From: an uncultured Pseudothermotoga sp.
Lineage (GTDB): Bacteria > Thermotogota > Thermotogae > Thermotogales > DSM-5069
DNA: 64,000 nucleotides
NCBI GenBank assembly: GCA_937995655.1
Contig: CALKJI010000005.1
Location: 124,001 to 188,000, forward strand
Direction of reading: 5' to 3'
The notes beneath the pieces are model-generated. The model saw nothing but the letters and a program-made list of their open reading frames with translations, made no database searches and had not been told where the DNA came from. The translations under genes and the position numbers were made by a program. Every line of letters begins with the position of its first letter. Position 1 is the stretch's first letter. Shown here piece by piece: positions 19,177 through 30,058 of the stretch.

Positions 19177-19271
19177 AAAACACCTCCAAATTGAGACTAT
19201 CTTTATCTACATTATATCACCTTTGCTTCCAAACAATCAAGTAATTTGGTATGTCTAAAGAATAGTTGTTG

Positions 19272-19280
19272 TGGTAATAT
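19272..19280 (+). promoter_or_regulatory. Possible extended -10 element for the Omp-alpha gene
   Basis: TGGTAATAT (TGn plus TAATAT) at 19272-19280, about 34 bases before the ATG. No convincing -35 box at the right distance. Confidence 0.3.
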
Positions 19281-19313
19281 AGTACAAGAAAAAATCCAAT
19301 GGAGGTGAAATTC

Positions 19314-20519
19314 ATGAAGAGAATTCTTCTGATGGTTGTATTAACTGTTGCTGCTCTTGTTTACGCACAAAGTTTTTCAGATGTCCCAGTTAATCATTGG
19401 GCCTATGAAGCAGTGACAACACTTTCAAAGTTGGGAATCCTTTCGGGGATGCCTGATGGTACCTTCCAGGGCAACAATCCTATGACACGTTATCAAGTTG
19501 CCGTTGCCATGAAAAAGCTTTTGGATTATCTAACTCAACAGATCGAGAAAAGTGTTTCTACAGGTGATCTACAGGGTGTGATCAAGCGACTTTCTACAGT
19601 AGAGGACTTGGTCAGTACTGCATTGACGCGAGTTCAAAGGAACACTGAGCAAATTGCTGCAAGTGATCAAACATTACAAACTGTGCTTGCTGAAATCTCT
19701 AATTTGAAAGCAACCATCGTGGATATCGCTCAGGTAAAGAAAGATATGCCAACTATGATTGCTGCATCTGAAAATAAAATGATGACCATGTACAACCAAC
19801 TCTCTTCAAAAGTTTCTGCCCTTGAAAGGAATATTTCAGATCTCCAAGCGCAGATTTCTAATCAGGTTCTTGCACAGTTGAGAGGTAATATAGACGCCAT
19901 CAATGCGAATGTTTCATCTATTTCGTCCAAAGTTGATTTGCTGCCTGCGAGGATCGATACAGTGGCAAAGTCAGTTGACCAAGTTAAGGTGGATGTCGCC
20001 GCAGTGAGTAAAAGGATAGATGCAGTGGAAAGCAACATACAAACACTTCTAACACTCAGGAAGAGTTTTACCGATCTTGAGGCAAGGGTTGCCATGCTCG
20101 AGTCGAAGCTTGCAACGGACGTGGATTCTCTGAAAAAAGCTCTTACCACAACTTCGAATCAGCTGGATGCAAGACTTTCATTGGTTGAAGGTCAAGTGGC
20201 GTCACTTGCAACGGATGTAGAAAAGCTGAAAAGAGATGTGGCAGATGCAGCACAAGCTGCAAAGAAAGTATCAGTCCTTGAAGGAAATGTTGGTACACTG
20301 GCAGGGCAGGTTGTTTCTTTGAACCAGAAACTTTCCCAGAATGAACAGGAAATAGCATCGGTGAAAAAGACAGTTGATGGTAAACCATGGAAGACTGACG
20401 TAGAAGCTGCCACAGTACAGTTCTCAAAGAAGATCGACGAAGTTTACAACATGGCTATGATAGGTATCTTAGTTGGTGCAGTAGGTGCCGTGCTTGGCTT
20501 GATTGGATTGTTTTTCTAA
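19314..20519 (+). CDS. Omp-alpha-like outer sheath (toga) anchor: SLH domain plus coiled coil
   Basis: 401 aa from the ATG at 19314; the upstream in-frame ATG at 19299 lies within the GGAGGTGAAA ribosome binding site. Signal peptide about 1-17 ending VYA. One SLH domain follows (FSDVPVNHWAYEAV...GTFQGNNPMTRYQVAVAMKKLL, about 18-68), then roughly 290 residues of heptad-rich coiled coil (about 75-365) and a C-terminal hydrophobic segment (about 377-400). This is the known architecture of Thermotoga Omp-alpha, a rod that spans the periplasm between cell wall and outer sheath. A strong terminator follows, so it is probably a highly expressed single-gene unit. Confidence 0.92.
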   Translation: MKRILLMVVLTVAALVYAQSFSDVPVNHWAYEAVTTLSKLGILSGMPDGTFQGNNPMTRYQVAVAMKKLLDYLTQQIEKSVSTGDLQGVIKRLSTVEDLVSTALTRVQRNTEQIAASDQTLQTVLAEISNLKATIVDIAQVKKDMPTMIAASENKMMTMYNQLSSKVSALERNISDLQAQISNQVLAQLRGNIDAINANVSSISSKVDLLPARIDTVAKSVDQVKVDVAAVSKRIDAVESNIQTLLTLRKSFTDLEARVAMLESKLATDVDSLKKALTTTSNQLDARLSLVEGQVASLATDVEKLKRDVADAAQAAKKVSVLEGNVGTLAGQVVSLNQKLSQNEQEIASVKKTVDGKPWKTDVEAATVQFSKKIDEVYNMAMIGILVGAVGAVLGLIGLFF

Positions 20520-20531
20520 GCACAGTTTTAC

Positions 20532-20562
20532 AAAAAAGGACCCACTCGTGGGTCCTTTTTTT
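20532..20562 (+). terminator. Rho-independent terminator after the Omp-alpha gene
   Basis: Perfect stem GGACCCAC (20538-20545) with GTGGGTCC (20548-20555), preceded by six A and followed by seven T. The A and T tracts make it potentially bidirectional. Confidence 0.92.
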
Positions 20563-20590
20563 GTTAAGATAGACCTAAGGGGGTGGTTCT

Positions 20591-21232
20591 GTGTTTGTCA
20601 AGGATGCCATGACTCAAGAAGTGATAACTATTTCACCAGATAGTACCTTCTCTGAAGCAATGGACTTAATAAGAAAAAAGGGTATAAGGAGATTACCAGT
20701 TGTTAAGGACGGGAAGGTTGTGGGGATCGTCACGGAGAAAGATTTACTTTCTGCATCGCCTTCCCAGGCTACAACATTGGATGTCTGGGAACTCACGAGT
20801 CTTTTGAATAAACTGAAGATAAAGCAAATCATGAGAAAAGAAGTGATTCATGTTCACCCTAATACGCCCATAGAAGATGCAGCAAAGATCATGGCCGATA
20901 AAAAGATAGGTTCCCTTATAGTTCTTGAAGAAGAAAAGTTGGTCGGTATAATAACAGAATCGGATATCTTTAAAGTTTTCACAAACATGCTTGGTGCGAG
21001 AGAGAAAGGGATAAGATATGTATTTCGTGTACAAAATGTCCCGGGCATTCTATCGAGGATACTGTATCTGATGTATCAATCAGGTGGTGATCTCATTTCT
21101 GTCTCTACCTATGAAAAATCAGAACAAGAGTACAACGTGGTAGTCAAGGTCAAAAATCTCAAGAAACAAGAATTCGAAAGGAGATTTCTTGAAGGAATTC
21201 CCTCTGCTTCTATACTGGATGTGAGAGAATAA
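20591..21232 (+). CDS. Tandem CBS domain protein with C-terminal ACT-like domain (AcuB-like)
   Basis: 213 aa. Two CBS domains (about 1-58 and 78-135; VKDAMTQEVITISPDS and IKQIMRKEVIHVHPNT open them) probably bind an adenine nucleotide. Residues about 140-213 (FRVQNVPGILSRILYLMY...) look like an ACT regulatory domain. The CBS-CBS-ACT order is that of AcuB-type proteins; no enzymatic domain is attached. GTG start at 20591 behind AAGGGGG. It lies between two terminators, so it depends on read-through or on a promoter overlapping the upstream terminator. Confidence 0.85.
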   Translation: MFVKDAMTQEVITISPDSTFSEAMDLIRKKGIRRLPVVKDGKVVGIVTEKDLLSASPSQATTLDVWELTSLLNKLKIKQIMRKEVIHVHPNTPIEDAAKIMADKKIGSLIVLEEEKLVGIITESDIFKVFTNMLGAREKGIRYVFRVQNVPGILSRILYLMYQSGGDLISVSTYEKSEQEYNVVVKVKNLKKQEFERRFLEGIPSASILDVRE

Positions 21233-21253
21233 AAGGGGGCCAGAGCCCCCTTT
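21231..21253. terminator. Bidirectional terminator between convergent CBS and PEGA genes
   Basis: Stem GGGGGC (21235-21240) with GCCCCC (21245-21250), flanked by AAAA on the left and TTT on the right. It serves both converging transcription units. Confidence 0.8.
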
Positions 21254-21255
21254 GA

Positions 21256-23082
21256 TCACTGAATGGGTCTCAAGGTAGTGTTGATAGTTATATTTTTCTT
21301 ATCTACTTTCATCGTAATGATCTCTGCATAATAGCCACCTTTTATCAAAATAAGCTGGTAAGTGCCATAGTCAAGATCGATCTTCAACGGCGTGACACCC
21401 TTCAAATAACCGTTTATATAGACCAATGCATTGGCTGGTGTGGTGTTTATACTTACCGTTCCAACCTTCAGTATGGGTTGAAGTGTTAGAGTGACAGTCC
21501 TTGTTTCGTTCGGTGCAACCTGAATATCTACCGAGGCATCTTCATAATCTGTCATAGATGCCAAGATTCTGTGTACAACATTTGCATTCACTTCAATATT
21601 GAGCCCACCTGAAGGCGCTGTACCATAATAGGCACCATTGACGTAAACTGAAGCACCTACAGGGTTGGTGAAGACTCTGATGATACCTTTTCTGACCACC
21701 GGTACGAGTGTTATATCCACTCTTCTTGTTTCGCCAGAAGCGACATTGACGATCACACTCGATTCTTGATAGTTCGCAAGTTGTGCAATGACCGTATGAA
21801 CACCAGGGTCGACTTGAACACTCAGACCACTGGAAGTAGATACACCCACGTAGTTACCATCTACATATATGGAGGCACCAACGGGGTTAGTGAAGATGTT
21901 GAGTGTTCCTTTTCTGATTATTGGAATGAGTGTTAGATCAACTCTCCTAACTTCACCGGCATCTACTGTAACTATGGAGGAAGCATCCTGATAGTTTGAA
22001 AGTTTTGCAGTTATCGTGTATGTGCCAGGAGCTAAGGCGATACTGAGTCCAGAAGGTGGTGCTGTACCCCTGTACTGGTTGTTTACATATATAGAAGCGC
22101 CACTGGGAACCGTAAAGATATTTAAGGTCGCCTGTTCGGGATTGAGATTCAACGTGATCGTTCTGGTTTCTCCCGGTGAAACGGTGAAACTCTGTTGAGC
22201 AGGTTGATACCCAGCCTTTGTTGCCAAGACAGTGTGTTGGCCAGGTTGGACCTCCACTTGAATGGGGGTGACACCTATATAGGCTCCGTCAAGAAAGATC
22301 TGTGCACCCGATGGGTTTGTTCTTATATCCAGCACGGTCTTTCTGACAAAGTTTCCCCTTACCACTACGGTTTGTCCCGCTGTGATAAAGAAGGTTTCAG
22401 TGATCAGTTCATTTTGCCAGTAAAAGGTTGCAAAGTGCTGACCTTCGTCTAATTCGACCCGCGCAGGGGTCCTGCCGATATACTTACCATCTACATAAAC
22501 ATAAGCACCTGTTGGATTAGATTCCAACTGGGCTATGCCAGTCCTCGCACCCCTTCCAACGTAAAAATAGGTGATATCACTTGCCCATTCACCGGTTAGG
22601 TAAGGAATTATCTGTTGTTGCACATAACTTTCAGCGTCTTGTGAAAGCAGTGGGAAAGATTGTCTTGTTCCAAGATCTTTAAGTTGCTGAATTATTGGAA
22701 TAAAGCTAGTGGAAGCTATGATTTGAATGTATTCTTTACCTTCCGGTGGACTGACTTTGAAGGAGTACAAATTCGATATGGGCAATTTGTATGTCACATT
22801 TGGCGCAATGTAGTTATTTGAGTCGTATTTGTTGGGAAACAAAAGGGTTATCTTTCCATCGGTTCTGATATCATAGATCAATATATAACAACTCTTGTTT
22901 GCCTTGAAAAAGATATTGAGTGACTCATTCACTTGATAGACAGCGCCCTCTGGTTTGTTTAGCCAAACCTTTACTTCAAGATCACTAGGTTTTGGAACTA
23001 TGATCACATTTTTAAGCTGCATATCTGCAAAACTCATTACCCCAACCGTTAAGATGAGCACTAAAAGAAGTGCTTTCTTCAT
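21256..23082 (-). CDS. Exported DUF4384-like protein with six PEGA repeats
   Basis: 608 aa. Signal peptide about 1-19. An N-terminal domain of about 150 residues resembles DUF4384 (FKANKSCYILIYDI, DGKITLLFPN). Six PEGA domains follow, each with the core xPxGAxVYVDGxYxGxTP and a partner strand PGxHTVxAxxxGYQ, starting at about residues 185, 255, 325, 395, 470 and 540. PEGA domains are beta-sandwich surface or cell-wall modules in several bacteria. The repeats are clearly homologous to each other, most closely repeats 3 to 5. It is convergent with the CBS gene and downstream of a lipoprotein gene in the same direction. Confidence 0.88.
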   Translation of the reverse strand: MKKALLLVLILTVGVMSFADMQLKNVIIVPKPSDLEVKVWLNKPEGAVYQVNESLNIFFKANKSCYILIYDIRTDGKITLLFPNKYDSNNYIAPNVTYKLPISNLYSFKVSPPEGKEYIQIIASTSFIPIIQQLKDLGTRQSFPLLSQDAESYVQQQIIPYLTGEWASDITYFYVGRGARTGIAQLESNPTGAYVYVDGKYIGRTPARVELDEGQHFATFYWQNELITETFFITAGQTVVVRGNFVRKTVLDIRTNPSGAQIFLDGAYIGVTPIQVEVQPGQHTVLATKAGYQPAQQSFTVSPGETRTITLNLNPEQATLNIFTVPSGASIYVNNQYRGTAPPSGLSIALAPGTYTITAKLSNYQDASSIVTVDAGEVRRVDLTLIPIIRKGTLNIFTNPVGASIYVDGNYVGVSTSSGLSVQVDPGVHTVIAQLANYQESSVIVNVASGETRRVDITLVPVVRKGIIRVFTNPVGASVYVNGAYYGTAPSGGLNIEVNANVVHRILASMTDYEDASVDIQVAPNETRTVTLTLQPILKVGTVSINTTPANALVYINGYLKGVTPLKIDLDYGTYQLILIKGGYYAEIITMKVDKKNITINTTLRPIQ

Positions 23083-23095
23083 TCATATCCCTCCC

Positions 23096-23752
23096 TTAAG
23101 GATATATGACTCGCGCATCTACAACTTTGCCACCATCAATTCTAAAGAATGCAAAACCTGTGTTGGAAAGTTCTGTTGAAGGAATAGCTTTTGGAACGTT
23201 GAAATTTTTCCAATCACCACCTGCTTGCACTTTTTTTACCTTGTACAAGCGCTTTGTATTATCAATCATTTGAAACTCTACAAGTACATAATTAGTTACT
23301 GCTACCTTAGTTTCACCGCTTTCACCTATTATCAGATCGTATTCAGTTCCAAGTAAGTCCTTGGCTCTCAGTAGAAGGATCAGACTGCCAGTCAAAGGGT
23401 CAGTAGTTTTATTTGTTATTGAATTTTTTATACCATCTAAATTAGTATTACCATAATTACCTACGTACTGATTATCTGCATACACACTTTTGTCAGAGGC
23501 TGTCTGATCGAAAATACTATTACGATCATTAAATCCTGATGGTTGATTAACTAAGTCATACCAAAGCATCAATTTATTGTTTTCGCGACACCAGGATGAC
23601 AGATCTAATAACGTGTTGTCTCTTGCATTTGCCGTCACTTCCACTACATGACGTGTAACACTTCCAATTGTTTGGTATCCAGGCATACATGCCAGTGTTA
23701 ATAATATTAAAAGTGCTGCTAATAACAAAAGTCTCCATCTCACACCCTTCAT
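23096..23752 (-). CDS. Predicted lipoprotein of unknown function
   Basis: 218 aa. The N-terminus is basic, then a hydrophobic stretch ends in the lipobox LTLAC (Cys at about 22), so the mature protein is probably lipid-anchored. The body is beta-rich with Asn/Thr-rich stretches; no family recognised. It lies 13 bases before the PEGA gene and 35 bases after htrA in the same orientation, suggesting co-transcription with envelope functions. Confidence 0.75.
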   Translation of the reverse strand: MKGVRWRLLLLAALLILLTLACMPGYQTIGSVTRHVVEVTANARDNTLLDLSSWCRENNKLMLWYDLVNQPSGFNDRNSIFDQTASDKSVYADNQYVGNYGNTNLDGIKNSITNKTTDPLTGSLILLLRAKDLLGTEYDLIIGESGETKVAVTNYVLVEFQMIDNTKRLYKVKKVQAGGDWKNFNVPKAIPSTELSNTGFAFFRIDGGKVVDARVIYP

Positions 23753-23787
23753 TCAATCACCCCCTCGAGTTTTTGAAAGGTGGGTCA

Positions 23788-25158
23788 TCAACGGTATGTG
23801 AAGGTATAGATCATCTTTGCGCCTTTGCGGTATACAAAGATCGCCACAAAATCACCTTGTTTGATCTTTGATACAATGCTGTTCCAATCATTCACAGATT
23901 TGATGGCACTGTTTTTCCCATTCACTGCGATTTGATATATCACATCTCCCTGTTGAATTTGTGTCGTACCCTTCACCTGCCTTACTATCACACCATTCAG
24001 TGAAGCAGGCAGTGAATAACTTTCCCTATCTGAAACCGTGATCTCGTCCACTACTATTCCCATGAATTCCTGAACCGTTTGTGTTGTTTCAGGAACTTCT
24101 TCGGTGGAAGAGCCCAATGTAACAGTCAGAGTGATCTCCTTTCCAGATCGGTTCACCACAATTTTTACAGTATCACCAGGAACATGACTGTGAATCAAAG
24201 ATACGAGCTCGGCATCGCTTGTGACAGAAATGTTGTTAAACTTCAAAATAACGTCGTTTTCCTGAAGTTTTGCCCTTTCGGCGGGTGAATTTTCCATCAC
24301 TTGAACTACCAATACGCCTTGGTTTACCTTCAATCCCATGGCCTTTGCAAGATTTTCTGTAACGGTCATAACTCGCACACCAAGGTATGCCTTTTGTGCC
24401 TTTCCAGTTTTTATAAGCTGATCGATGAATCTTTTGACAGTGTTAATAGGGATAGCAAACCCTAAGTTTACAGCTTCTTGAGGGTTGATGATCGCTGTAT
24501 TGATTCCTACCACCTGGCCATGGATGTTCAAAAGGGGACCACCACTGTTTCCTGGGTTTATGGCTGCGTCGGTCTGAATGAGGTTGGTGTAATAACCTGA
24601 ACCACCTGGTTTTGGTATCCTTCTTCCAGTCGCACTGACTACACCGATAGTTACCGTGTGTTGAAAACCTAAAGGATTTCCAATCGCTATAGCCCATTCG
24701 CCGATCTTTAATTTGTCTGAATCACCAAATTCCAGTACCGGAAGGTCTCTGTCTGGTTTAATCTTTAAAACGGCGATATCCAGTTCACTATCTCCACCTA
24801 TGTATTCCGCTTTGTAGGTCGTACCATCGAGCAATGTAATGGTTATATCCTTTGACCCGCTAACCACATGTTCGTTCGTCAATATGTAACCTTGATTGTC
24901 AAAGACAAAACCCGAACCAAGGCTCGTAATCTGCTGCGTCCCACCAAAGGGGTTGTAACCGAACCAACGCTTGAAAAACTCTTCCATGAATGGATCGAAA
25001 TATGGCGATGTCGTGTACTTAACTGCCTCTACTTTGACTACGGCAGGCGCACACGCCTCTACGACGGCAACAACGGGACTCTGATAATCGGGATTTACAT
25101 AACCAAAGATAGTTGCACTAACAATCAATATAAGCACAACTAATGAAAGTTTTTTCAT
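23788..25158 (-). CDS. htrA: HtrA/DegP-type periplasmic serine protease
   Basis: 456 aa. Signal peptide about 1-19. Trypsin-like domain with catalytic triad His97 (TNEHVV), Asp127 (ELDIAVLK) and Ser205 (NPGNSGGP). Two PDZ domains follow at about 255-345 and 365-455, the second more diverged. HtrA degrades or refolds damaged exported proteins, consistent with a hot environment and with the neighbouring envelope genes. The start overlaps the dusB stop by four bases (end of operon obgE-nadD-dusB-htrA). Confidence 0.95.
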   Translation of the reverse strand: MKKLSLVVLILIVSATIFGYVNPDYQSPVVAVVEACAPAVVKVEAVKYTTSPYFDPFMEEFFKRWFGYNPFGGTQQITSLGSGFVFDNQGYILTNEHVVSGSKDITITLLDGTTYKAEYIGGDSELDIAVLKIKPDRDLPVLEFGDSDKLKIGEWAIAIGNPLGFQHTVTIGVVSATGRRIPKPGGSGYYTNLIQTDAAINPGNSGGPLLNIHGQVVGINTAIINPQEAVNLGFAIPINTVKRFIDQLIKTGKAQKAYLGVRVMTVTENLAKAMGLKVNQGVLVVQVMENSPAERAKLQENDVILKFNNISVTSDAELVSLIHSHVPGDTVKIVVNRSGKEITLTVTLGSSTEEVPETTQTVQEFMGIVVDEITVSDRESYSLPASLNGVIVRQVKGTTQIQQGDVIYQIAVNGKNSAIKSVNDWNSIVSKIKQGDFVAIFVYRKGAKMIYTFTYR

Positions 25159-26118
25159 CTGTCACACCTCCTGTCAAGACTGTTTTCAACCCATTCGACT
25201 ACTTTATTCTTGCACTCGTTCATTAGAAAACTATTAAAAAATTCTTGTACACACCTTTTCATATCATTCCAATCATTGAGTCTCATAAATTCTTCTCTGA
25301 ATTCTCTTGCGCCCCTCATTCCATGGGTGTATCCTGCAATATATTGACGCATCTTATGAATAGAGCTTTCACCCTCTTCCTCAATTTGCATCTTCAAATG
25401 TTTTAGAAACATATCTCTGATCTCTTCAACTGAAGGTGTTCTCTTTTGAAAAATTTCTGCAAATATCCAAGGCTTTCTCAGAGCACCACGGGCGATTAAA
25501 ACTGCACTTGCACCAGATACTTCAATGGCTCTTTCTATATCTGCTGTTTCATAGATGTCACCACTTATGACAGTTGGTATGCTGTACTGTGAAAGTTTTA
25601 AATCCCACGATGCTTTGCCACCATATTGTTGAACGACGGTCCTACCGTGAACCTCTATTCCATCTGCTCCAGCTCCTATACAACTTTGGATTATTTGATC
25701 CAAGTTGTTTTGATCAAACCCGATCCTTATTTTGACTGTCACTGGCTTTTCTATAGATGATTTGACAGATTTTATGATCTTTTCAAGTCTGTGAAGGTCT
25801 TTGAGTAAGGCACCACCAGAGTTTTTCTTCATCACCTTTTTAACGGGACATGCTGCATTTATGTTGATCCATGAAGCGTAAGGTTCAACGATTTTTGCAG
25901 CCCTCGCAACTTTTTCTGGATCGCTTCCAAAGATTTGCACCGCAACATTTGATTCATTTTTTGGTAGCATTTTCTCCACTATTGTGAAGTTCCTTAGTAC
26001 ACTTTCTGCACTTATCATCTCTGTGAATGAAAACTGTGCACCCCATAGGGTGCAAACAATTCTAAAAGGCCTGTTCGTAATACCGGCCATGGGAGCCAGT
26101 CCAACCATGCCTGGGTAT

Positions 26119-26138
<20 letters not shown>
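25155..26138 (-). CDS. dus: tRNA-dihydrouridine synthase
   Basis: 327 aa FMN-dependent Dus family enzyme that reduces uridines in the tRNA D-loop. VGLAPMAGITNRPFR (FMN site), the catalytic Cys97 in NINAACPVKK, MKKNSGGALLKD and VKIRIGFD are all present, as is the C-terminal helical domain with RQYIAGYTHGMRGARE. It belongs to the DusB-like COG0042 group. It overlaps nadD by about 20 bases upstream and htrA by four downstream. Confidence 0.93.
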
Positions 26139-28003
<1,865 letters not shown>

Positions 28004-28058
28004 TCACCTCTTTTGCATTTAGATTGTACTACACTGGCAAAGTACCTGTTAAAGTGAA

Positions 28059-28067
28059 TGATATAAT
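28059..28067 (+). promoter_or_regulatory. Extended -10 promoter directly before murB
   Basis: TGATATAAT (TGn plus a perfect TATAAT at 28062-28067). The first base of the murB ATG is at 28075, seven bases after the box, which is where transcription would start. No clear -35 box and no ribosome binding site, so a leaderless murB transcript is predicted. Confidence 0.5.
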
Positions 28068-28074
28068 TTTATTG

Positions 28075-28932
28075 ATGACCGAGAACAATCTTTGTGAGTA
28101 CAAATTTGGAGAACCTCTGAAGAATCATACAAGTTTCAAGATAGGTGGTCCTGCAAAAATCTTTGTTCAGCCAAAGAGTATTCAAGGTTTGATCTGTACA
28201 CTGGAAAAATTCGAGCAGGCCAGGATAATCGCCAAGGGCACCAACATCCTTGCACCAGACGAAGGTGTAGATGTCGTGGTAAGTACACTCGGTTTAAATA
28301 GCTACCAAGTAGATGGAGATTTGATCGTGAGTGAAGCTGGTGTGTCATTGTCAGCGCTTTGTAAAATAGCTGCAGAGCATGGCTTATCTGGCTTGGAGTT
28401 CGCCTATGGTATACCTGGTACGATTGGTGGTGCACTATATATGAATGCAGGCGCCTATGGTGGAGAAATATGTGATGTTGTTGAATATGCGGAAGTCTAC
28501 GATTATAACAAGGTTATCAAACTTGATAGATCTCAGATGGAGTTTTCTTACAGATCGAGTATTTTCAAAAAAAACCACTGGATCGTTCTTAAGGTTTCCT
28601 TGAGGCTAAAACGTGGAGACAGACAGATCATCACCAAGTCTATGGAAGAAATCTTCAGAAAGAGAATTCAAACACAACCACTTGATCTACCAAGCGCGGG
28701 CAGCGTTTTCAAGAGACCAAAGAATGATTTTTACGTTGGTAAGGTGATTGAAGAACTCGGTTTGAAAGGCTTTCGTGTGGGTGATGCCCAGGTTTCTACA
28801 AAACATGCTGGTTTTATAGTAAATCTTGGTGGCGCAAAGGCAGACGATGTCAAAGAATTGATCAAGATCATTCAACAACAGGTGCACAGGAGTTACGGGG
28901 TTCAACTTGAGCCAGAGGTGGAGATTTGGTGA
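28075..28932 (+). CDS. murB: UDP-N-acetylenolpyruvoylglucosamine reductase
   Basis: 285 aa from the ATG at 28075. An in-frame TTG at 28024 would add 17 residues that do not match the family. FAD-dependent second step of UDP-MurNAc synthesis: NHTSFKIGGPAKIFV, GLSGLEFAYGIPGTIGGALYMNAGAYG (FAD site), FSYRSSIFK, the catalytic Ser in LPSAGSVFKRP and the C-terminal Glu in LEPEVEIW. No Shine-Dalgarno sequence before the ATG. Confidence 0.94.
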   Translation: MTENNLCEYKFGEPLKNHTSFKIGGPAKIFVQPKSIQGLICTLEKFEQARIIAKGTNILAPDEGVDVVVSTLGLNSYQVDGDLIVSEAGVSLSALCKIAAEHGLSGLEFAYGIPGTIGGALYMNAGAYGGEICDVVEYAEVYDYNKVIKLDRSQMEFSYRSSIFKKNHWIVLKVSLRLKRGDRQIITKSMEEIFRKRIQTQPLDLPSAGSVFKRPKNDFYVGKVIEELGLKGFRVGDAQVSTKHAGFIVNLGGAKADDVKELIKIIQQQVHRSYGVQLEPEVEIW

Positions 28933-29513
28933 TGGAATTTTTCACAATTCTGCAAGAAACTTGTGCAAAACTGAGTGTACATCGATCTCAATTCTACTCA
29001 CATCTCTTTGAAATAGAAAATATATCACATGCCAAAGAGAGGCTTAAAACCTTTTCAAGATCATATACCGATGCAACTCACATTTGTTGGGCTTTAAGAG
29101 TGGTTGAAAAGGAACTTGTAGAGCTTTCTTCAGACGGAGGAGAACCCTGTGGAACAGCAGGCTTTCCCATTCTCAACGTATTGAGAGAAAAGAACTTGGT
29201 GAACCTTTGCTGTGTTGTTGTTAGATATTTCGGTGGGATAAAACTTGGTATCAGAGGTTTGATAGATGCATATTCACAAGCAGCTCGCCTTGCAATTGAA
29301 AGGACACACATTGTCAAAGTCACAAAGGTTTTTGAACATACCTTCACCTGTAGATATGACGAGATTGGCCAGCTTCTCACTGTTATAAGGAAACACAATG
29401 GAAAGATAGAGAAGGTCGAGCAAGATGAGTTAGTGACGGTGAAGGCTTTGTTAAACGATAGAGTGGATGAATTCCACCCGCAGGTGGTAGAAAAGTTGGT
29501 GAAGTTGATATGA
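28932..29513 (+). CDS. YigZ/IMPACT family protein
   Basis: 193 aa from the ATG at 28932 (TGATG overlap with murB, GAGGTGGAG upstream); earlier TTG and GTG codons at 28926 and 28929 are possible. Family hallmarks: the N-terminal KERLKTFSRSYTDATHICWALRV, SSDGGEPCGTAGFPIL, VVVRYFGGIKLGIRGLIDAY, and a small C-terminal domain. IMPACT proteins are linked to translation stress; the biochemical role is unsettled. Confidence 0.9.
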   Translation: MEFFTILQETCAKLSVHRSQFYSHLFEIENISHAKERLKTFSRSYTDATHICWALRVVEKELVELSSDGGEPCGTAGFPILNVLREKNLVNLCCVVVRYFGGIKLGIRGLIDAYSQAARLAIERTHIVKVTKVFEHTFTCRYDEIGQLLTVIRKHNGKIEKVEQDELVTVKALLNDRVDEFHPQVVEKLVKLI

Positions 29514-30058
29514 AAAGAGACAGAATTTTCCTGGTGCTTTTGAGTATCTTCGCTGTACTCTTCCTTGTTAGTTTTCAAGCCTATCGTTCCACAAAACAGT
29601 TACAAGAAAGGTATTTTAAGATCGTCAAAGCTTATGAGTTGTATGCTCTGGGCAAGTATGATGAATTTTCCAAATATATTGAACAACATAAACTAACAGA
29701 GTTGTCCTATTTATCAAGTTCAATAAAGGAACAGAAGTTTCAACAGTTCTATCTTTCTGCAATCAAAGAATTCAATTTGGGCAACTTTGCTTCTGCCGTT
29801 GAGTTCTTTAGAAAAGCATTGCAACAGATCGACACCAAAGATACTCGATATAACGAGCTTTTGTACTATCTTTCTGTTAGTTTGGTGAATTCAAACAGAA
29901 TTCAGGAAGCAAAGATTGAACTTTCGACTTTTGTGAGCCTTGAGGATCCTGTGTATAGAAATAAGGCTTTACAACTTTTGAGTGATCTTTATAAAAAAGG
30001 TGGCGAATTGGTAAAGGCGCAGGAAATTGAGAAGTTACTTTTGGAGGTGAAGAAATGA
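29510..30058 (+). CDS. TPR-like protein with N-terminal membrane anchor
   Basis: 182 aa. One hydrophobic helix at about 6-22 (IFLVLLSIFAVLFLVSF) is followed by helical pairs resembling tetratricopeptide repeats (EFNLGNFASAVEFFRKAL; NRIQEAKIELSTFVSL; KALQLLSDLYKKGGELVKAQEIE). Probably a bitopic membrane protein with a protein-binding helical domain. It overlaps the YigZ-like gene and glmM by four bases each, so it is co-translated with glmM. Confidence 0.75.
   Translation: MKRDRIFLVLLSIFAVLFLVSFQAYRSTKQLQERYFKIVKAYELYALGKYDEFSKYIEQHKLTELSYLSSSIKEQKFQQFYLSAIKEFNLGNFASAVEFFRKALQQIDTKDTRYNELLYYLSVSLVNSNRIQEAKIELSTFVSLEDPVYRNKALQLLSDLYKKGGELVKAQEIEKLLLEVKK

Noticed and set aside
20563-20590. Independent promoter for the CBS gene
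   Set aside because: Only 28 bases lie between the terminator and the start codon; no -35/-10 pair can be placed there.
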